From positions 1 to 64,000 of the forward strand of contig NZ_VINQ01000016.1 in the NCBI RefSeq assembly GCF_008369105.1: DNA of 64,000 nt. The letters run 5' to 3'. Numbering within the stretch: the stretch's first letter is position 1; each line of letters opens with the position of its first letter. Under the pieces are notes generated by a model. That model saw nothing but the letters and a program-made list of their open reading frames with translations. It was not told the DNA's origin and ran no database searches. The position numbers and the translations under genes are program-made. Source of the stretch: Aquicoccus porphyridii. GTDB taxonomy: Bacteria; Pseudomonadota; Alphaproteobacteria; Rhodobacterales; Rhodobacteraceae. Below are positions 60,508-64,000 of this stretch, in pieces.

Positions 60508-60604
60508 GGCAGACGAGATTGCGCGCGGGCATCTTGCATCGCAAGGGCAAAATCGCTAGCTCGACATGTCTCATCCGAGAGCGAACCATCACGAGGGCAC
60601 CCCC

Positions 60605-60790
60605 ATGGGCATCAACGACGAACGCGACATCGAGGCGAATCTTCAGATCGGCCCGACCGATCAGGGCATGGTGCGGCTGTTCATCGAGGCGGGCAGCGCC
60701 GAGATCCCGATGGATTTCGAACCCGAAGAGGCCGAGGAAATCGCCGAAGAGATCATGGCCGCGGCCCGGGCGGCCCGGGCGCGGAAGTAA
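60605..60790 (+). CDS. DUF6324 family small acidic protein
   Basis: 61 aa with GAGGG before the ATG. Sequence landmarks: DIEANLQIGPTDQGMVRLFI, AEIPMDFEPEEAEEIAEEI, and a basic Ala/Arg tail. No membrane or catalytic motif. I recognise it as a short conserved protein of this lineage, function unknown. It stands alone, with the mmcB gene convergent 15 bp away. Confidence 0.8.
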   Translation: MGINDERDIEANLQIGPTDQGMVRLFIEAGSAEIPMDFEPEEAEEIAEEIMAAARAARARK

Positions 60791-60805
60791 GGCGCGGCGC
60801 GCGCC

Positions 60806-61252
60806 TTACACCCGCGGATCGCGCAGGCCCTGCAACCGCCGCGCGGCCTGCCGGGCAAATCGCAGCGTCAGCGCCTTGCGCCGGGCGGGGGGCAGTTTCT
60901 CTTCGGGGCCCATGCGGATCAGTTCGGCATTGTAGGCGTCGGCAATAATCAGCCCGGTATCGTCGGGCAGAAGCTCGGTCGGGAAATCCACGTCCACCGC
61001 CCAGAAATAACGGTCGCACCATTCCAGATAGCCGCCCCATTTCCGGTCCGAGGTGAAATCGACGCGACTTGATTTGCATTCGATCACCCAGATCTCGCCC
61101 CGGGGGCCCAGCGCCATCACATCGACCCGTTTGCCGCGCTCGGGCGTGAATTCCTCGACGGTTGCGAAATCATGGCCCGAAAGGTGGCGGCACACCCCGC
61201 GCGCCAGAAGCTGTCCCGCGGAAAGCGGATCAGAGGGCGAAAGACCGGTCAT
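60806..61252 (-). CDS. mmcB: MmcB family DNA-repair protein
   Basis: 148 aa. It has a PD-(D/E)XK nuclease-like core: VEEFTPERGKRVDVMALG supplies the Asp, and EIWVIECKSSRVDF supplies the Glu-x-Lys. FWAVDVDFPTELLP and GLIIADAYNAELIR are further family segments. In Caulobacter mmcB is part of the SOS response and helps survival of DNA cross-linking. A perfect LexA box lies in its promoter (61264-61278), supporting the same role here. Confidence 0.92.
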   Translation of the reverse strand: MTGLSPSDPLSAGQLLARGVCRHLSGHDFATVEEFTPERGKRVDVMALGPRGEIWVIECKSSRVDFTSDRKWGGYLEWCDRYFWAVDVDFPTELLPDDTGLIIADAYNAELIRMGPEEKLPPARRKALTLRFARQAARRLQGLRDPRV

Positions 61253-61258
61253 GCGGAA

Positions 61259-61287
61259 ATTATGAACAAAAGACGAACATTGGGCAA
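61259..61287 (-). promoter_or_regulatory. SOS promoter of mmcB with LexA box
   Basis: On the minus strand TTGCCC (61287-61282), 17 bp, CATAAT (61264-61259). The LexA operator GTTC-GTCTTTT-GTTC spans 61278-61264, filling the spacer and touching the -10, an ideal repression site. Six bases separate the -10 from the ATG at 61252, so the mRNA is predicted to be leaderless. Confidence 0.85.
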
Positions 61288-61332
61288 GACCGGATGCGCC
61301 GGGTCGATTGGACAGGCGATCGGATTTGCCCC

Positions 61333-61361
61333 TTGCCGAGCGCCCCTGTCACACCTAGGTA
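61333..61361 (+). promoter_or_regulatory. Predicted promoter of the structured RNA
   Basis: TTGCCG (61333-61338), 17 bp, TAGGTA (61356-61361), giving a start at about 61368, the first base of the closing stem of the RNA. Confidence 0.6.
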
Positions 61362-61367
61362 GGAGGA

Positions 61368-61530
61368 GGCGGTTCTGCCCCTCTCGTGACACGGTTGCAT
61401 TCCGGTGGCCTTAAATACTTCCGAGGGAGCTGGCTCTGTCGTGGTCCTGGCCTCGTTACCTGGCGCCCACCTGTGCAAACAGGTCCTCGGGAATGAGAAA
61501 ACCCCACGGTCCGGGTGGTTCCGCCGCTTT
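61368..61530 (+). ncRNA. Structured small RNA, probable 6S RNA (ssrS)
   Basis: About 163 nt with no credible frame. The 5' end GGCGG-TT-CTGCCC (61368-61380) pairs with the 3' end GGGTGG-TT-CCGCC (61513-61525), then CGTG (61385-61388) with CACG (61505-61508). A large bubble follows (32 nt on the 5' side, 14 on the 3' side). Beyond it CCGAGG (61421-61426) pairs with CCTCGG (61485-61490), and ACCTG-N6-CAGGT lies within. The 3' end runs into CTTTT. A rod with a central bubble, this length, its own promoter and a terminator are 6S features. The family call is by shape only. Confidence 0.6.
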
Positions 61531-61545
61531 TCCCGACGCCAAACG

Positions 61546-61572
61546 AAAAACGCACCCCGAGGGGTGCGTTTT
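61546..61572. terminator. Bidirectional intrinsic terminator
   Basis: AAAAA-CGCACCCC-GA-GGGGTGCG-TTTT: an eight-base stem with A- and T-runs on the two sides. It ends the structured RNA on the plus strand and the membrane-protein gene on the minus strand. Confidence 0.9.
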
Positions 61573-61596
61573 CGCAGGTCAGGCGATCCGTCCTTG

Positions 61597-61920
61597 TCAG
61601 TTGCGGCGCGGCTTGCCCACAGGCACGCGCACCAGCACGGGTTCGCGCGCGGGCGGCATAACCCGTTCGCGCAGGCCGCCACCGGGGCCGTCGTCATCGT
61701 CGTCCTTCATCCGCATCACCGCGATGCCGAACTGGACGCCGGCAAAGATGACACCGTTGGAAATCCACAGGATCAGCACGGCAAGCCAGCCGATGTCGGA
61801 ATGGGTCACGAGGTGCCACAGGTTGGCGATGTTGAAATAAAGCAGCATGGCAACGAAGGCCGCCGCGATGGCAAAGCCGATCAATACGTTGACGATATAC
61901 ATGCGGATAAGTTTCGGCAT
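61597..61920 (-). CDS. Two-helix membrane protein of unknown function
   Basis: 107 aa from the ATG at 61920, with GAAAGGGG upstream. Helix 1 is about residues 8-30 (YIVNVLIGFAIAAAFVAMLLYF), helix 2 about 43-66 (IGWLAVLILWISNGVIFAGV). An Asp run (MKDDDDDGPGG) and a basic Arg/Pro/Val tail follow. I do not recognise a named family. Strong ribosome-binding site and terminator support a real, separately transcribed gene beside the structured RNA. Confidence 0.78.
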   Translation of the reverse strand: MPKLIRMYIVNVLIGFAIAAAFVAMLLYFNIANLWHLVTHSDIGWLAVLILWISNGVIFAGVQFGIAVMRMKDDDDDGPGGGLRERVMPPAREPVLVRVPVGKPRRN

Positions 61921-62048
61921 GGGATGCCCCTTTCCATTGCATGAGTCAAAGTTAGCCAATCGTGGCCCAGCTTCAAGGGGCGGGGCCGAATACGGCAAGA
62001 TCCGGCCACTTTGCCGCGGGGTGTGCGCGCCATCCGCCTGCAAGGCCC

Positions 62049-62885
62049 CTAGCCGAGCGTGACCGGTTGCACCCACCAGCCGGGATGGGCGGCGCGAATC
62101 ACCTCTGCGGCGGCGGTGGCTTCGGCGCCCGTGTCGTAGAGCGCGAACACCGTCGCGCCCGAGCCGGACATCCGCGCCATATGCGCCCCCGCCGTGTGGC
62201 GCAGCGCGTCGAGCGCGGTGCCGACACGCGGCGCCAGCGCCCGCGCCGGGGCTTCGAGATCGTTGCGCATGGTCATCAGCCACCGTGCCATCGCGCGCGG
62301 GCTGTGAAAACGCGGCAAGGCGTCGGGCATCGGCGGGTTGTCGTGGCACTCAAGCCCGGCAAAGACCCGCGCGGTGGGCAGTTCGACACCGGGATTGACC
62401 AGTAGCGCGGGCAGCGCCGGGGCATTGTCACAGGGGCTGAGTCGCTCACCCACGCCGCGCATCCGCACCGCGCGCCCGTAAAGGCAGATCGGCACATCCG
62501 CGCCCAGCCGCTCGGTATCGTCGGGCAACGGTTGTCCGGTCAACCCGGCCAGCGCCCGCAACACCGCCGCCGCATCCGACGACCCGCCACCGATGCCCGC
62601 CGCCGCGGGCAGATGTTTTTCCAGCGTGATCGCCGCGTTTACCCCAATATACGCCGCCGCCCTGAGCGCGAGGTTGCGCCCGTCCACCGGCACGCCCGCC
62701 GCCATCGGCCCGGTGACCGTGAGCGCGGGCGTATCGGCCAGCGCAACACCGAGCCGATCACCCAGATCGGCGAACATCACCAGGCTGTCGAGCAGGTGAT
62801 AACCATCCGCGCGCCGCCCGGTCACATGCAGCGTAAGGTTGATCTTGGCCGGTGCGAACGCCTCGGCGACGCGCTCAGTCGCCAT
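62049..62885 (-). CDS. ispE: 4-diphosphocytidyl-2-C-methyl-D-erythritol kinase
   Basis: 278 aa. GHMP kinase: FAPAKINLTLHVTGRRADGYHLLDS at the N-terminus (shown in part by its AKINL and DGYH motifs), the ATP loop PAAAGIGGGSSDAAAVL, and the C-terminal MSGSGATVFALY. It phosphorylates CDP-methylerythritol in the non-mevalonate isoprenoid pathway. The start overlaps the end of the upstream TPR gene by 11 bp, so they form one transcript. Confidence 0.95.
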   Translation of the reverse strand: MATERVAEAFAPAKINLTLHVTGRRADGYHLLDSLVMFADLGDRLGVALADTPALTVTGPMAAGVPVDGRNLALRAAAYIGVNAAITLEKHLPAAAGIGGGSSDAAAVLRALAGLTGQPLPDDTERLGADVPICLYGRAVRMRGVGERLSPCDNAPALPALLVNPGVELPTARVFAGLECHDNPPMPDALPRFHSPRAMARWLMTMRNDLEAPARALAPRVGTALDALRHTAGAHMARMSGSGATVFALYDTGAEATAAAEVIRAAHPGWWVQPVTLG

Positions 62886-64000
62886 TAGCCACGCGCAGGG
62901 GGTCCGAGCCTTCTTCCTCGAGCACCCGGTCCAGCCCGACTTCGAGCTTGCGGCGGATGCGGTCGGGCTTGGCATCTTCGGCGGCATCACCGTAATTGAC
63001 GAAAGAAAGTGCGCGCCGCCACTGGAATTCCGCCTCGCGATAGCGGCCCACCGCCCAATAGACATCGCCCAGGTGGTCATTCACGATGGGATCGACCGGC
63101 ATCAACTCGGTCGCGCGCTCCATATGGCCCACCGCCTCGTCATAGCGGCCAAGGCGATAGAGCACCCAGCCGAGACTGTCGACGATATAGCCCGAATCGG
63201 GCCGCGCGGCGACGGCCTCTTCGATCATGGCCAATGCCTCGTCGAGATTCTCGCGCCGTTCGACCAGCGAATAACCCAGATAGTTGAGCACCTCGGGCCG
63301 CCCCGGGTTGAGATCCAGCGCCTTGCGGAAATCGGCCTCGGCCGCGGGCCAGTCCCTGATGCGCTCGTGACAGATGCCGCGCGCGTAATACAGGAACCAC
63401 TGGTTCTCGTCCTCTTCTTCAAATCCCGACAGCGCGCGATCATAGGCCGCCGCCGCCTCTTCATAGCGGTCGAGCGTGCGCATCAGGTCGCCCAGCGCGC
63501 TGTGCACCGCCGGCAAATCGCCGTGGGTTTCGGTTAGCCGGGTCAGCACCTCGATCGCGGCGTCGGATTTTCCCGCGCGGCGCAGCGTGTCGGCCCGGCC
63601 CAGTTCGGCGGCGTGAAACGCGCTGTGGTCCCGCGACACCTTGCGGTAGGTGGCGGCGGCCAGTTCATATTGCTCAAGGCTTTCGAGGATTTCGGCGGTC
63701 AGGAGAATCGCATCGACATGATCCGGCCGCAGATATTCGGACAGGCGCACGAACAGGATCGTATCGGCATCGCGGGCCTCGCCCAGCAGCGCACCGGCCA
63801 CGGCATAAAGCACTTCGGCCATGCCGTCACGCGGGCTGGACACGATATCGAAAGGCAGCGTTTCGCCCGCCGCGAGTGCGTCACGCATCGCCGACAGTTC
63901 GGGATCGAGGCTTTGACCAAAGGCCTCGTCGAGAACGGCAATCGCATCGGCATTGCGGTCAAGCTGGCTGAGCACCTGCGTCCGCGCCATCACCCCGCGC
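62875..64000 (-). CDS. Tetratricopeptide-repeat protein (partial, N-terminus off right edge)
   Basis: About 375 C-terminal residues are visible and the frame is open to the window edge. At least six TPR units are seen, for example YELAAATYRKVSRDHSAFHAAELG, YEEAAAAYDRAL, WPAAEADFRKALDLNPGRPEVLNYLGY, YDEAVGHMERATELMPVDPIVND and YREAEFQWRRAL. The missing part probably has a signal peptide, as in relatives known to me. A scaffold or assembly role is likely. It is upstream of ispE, with overlapping ends. Confidence 0.9.
   Translation of the reverse strand, partial: RGVMARTQVLSQLDRNADAIAVLDEAFGQSLDPELSAMRDALAAGETLPFDIVSSPRDGMAEVLYAVAGALLGEARDADTILFVRLSEYLRPDHVDAILLTAEILESLEQYELAAATYRKVSRDHSAFHAAELGRADTLRRAGKSDAAIEVLTRLTETHGDLPAVHSALGDLMRTLDRYEEAAAAYDRALSGFEEEDENQWFLYYARGICHERIRDWPAAEADFRKALDLNPGRPEVLNYLGYSLVERRENLDEALAMIEEAVAARPDSGYIVDSLGWVLYRLGRYDEAVGHMERATELMPVDPIVNDHLGDVYWAVGRYREAEFQWRRALSFVNYGDAAEDAKPDRIRRKLEVGLDRVLEEEGSDPLRVANGD

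Noticed and set aside
61368-61530. SRP (4.5S), tmRNA or RNase P RNA as identity of the structured RNA
   Set aside because: The SRP GGAAGGAAGCAGC-type loop, the tmRNA tRNA-like ends and the RNase P GAGGAAAGTCC core are all absent.
61260-61697. A 145-codon minus-strand frame between mmcB and the small membrane protein
   Set aside because: It runs through a strong terminator and the structured RNA and lacks a ribosome-binding site.

Overview
The window is a high-GC, densely packed stretch of bacterial chromosome. Several traits point to an alphaproteobacterium of the Rhodobacteraceae (Roseobacter/Rhodobacter) type: a SAM-II riboswitch in front of metZ, a GTTC-N7-GTTC LexA box, a tRNA-His without G-1 and with A73, FolE2, DUF1127, DUF2125, DUF6446 and DUF6476 proteins, a Hint-domain protein, and rluD next to rpoH. 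I see no transposase, integrase, phage gene or CRISPR array, so this looks like core genome. No wholly new multi-gene system is evident. The unusual material lies in regulatory RNAs, intergenic repeats and a few degenerate or fused proteins.
Layout, left to right. 1-5.5 kb: an ExbB/MotA-like plus coiled-coil peptidoglycan-binding pair (left gene cut by the edge), chaC, a DUF2125 protein and an extensin-like protein. 5.4-8.4 kb: tyrA-hisC (aromatic amino acid and histidine synthesis) and rpsD with a long hairpin-rich leader. 8.4-15.4 kb: Hint protein, a TPP enzyme with an atypical SDR, tRNA-Ala(CGC), a periplasmic rhodanese, two UspA-type proteins and an ABM-fold protein. 15.4-20 kb: a large beta-helix protein, yqeY and carA. 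20-25.9 kb: a processive-type GT2 glycosyltransferase, a GntR regulator, a HAD phosphatase, a UbiH-like hydroxylase and two overlapping Lrp/AsnC regulators divergent from ilvC. 27.5-31.7 kb: folB-folP-glmM operon and a SleB-type hydrolase. 31.8-40.5 kb: pyruvate phosphate dikinase, glyQ-DUF6446-glyS, and a secreted protease-like protein without a catalytic triad. 40.7-45.4 kb: trkH, DUF1127, folE2, and metZ under a SAM-II riboswitch. 45.4-50.6 kb: hydrolase, GST, and an ftsY-eamA-yciB-cupin operon. 50.8-56.2 kb: YhhN protein, AlkB-like hydroxylase, xseA and purD. 56.2-64 kb: DUF4389 protein, host-attachment-type protein, rpoH, rluD, tRNA-His, GNAT, mmcB with an SOS promoter, a structured RNA that is probably 6S RNA, ispE, and a TPR protein cut by the right edge.
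Shared functions: one-carbon and folate metabolism (folB, folP, folE2, metZ with a SAM sensor), nucleotide precursors (carA, purD), branched-chain and aromatic amino acids (ilvC, tyrA, hisC), envelope precursors and remodelling (glmM, extensin-like, SleB, ExbB pair), translation (rpsD, glyQS, rluD, tRNAs), and stress or repair (rpoH, mmcB, xseA, Usp proteins).
Two families of short intergenic repeats recur across the window. One has the unit GAGTATTT-N4-6-CAAGAAAGA, often as inverted pairs that would form terminators. The other has GGGGGGTGA followed by CCGGCTGCC repeats. Start codons were chosen by Shine-Dalgarno spacing and family length. All functional calls come from reading the sequence; no database search was run.
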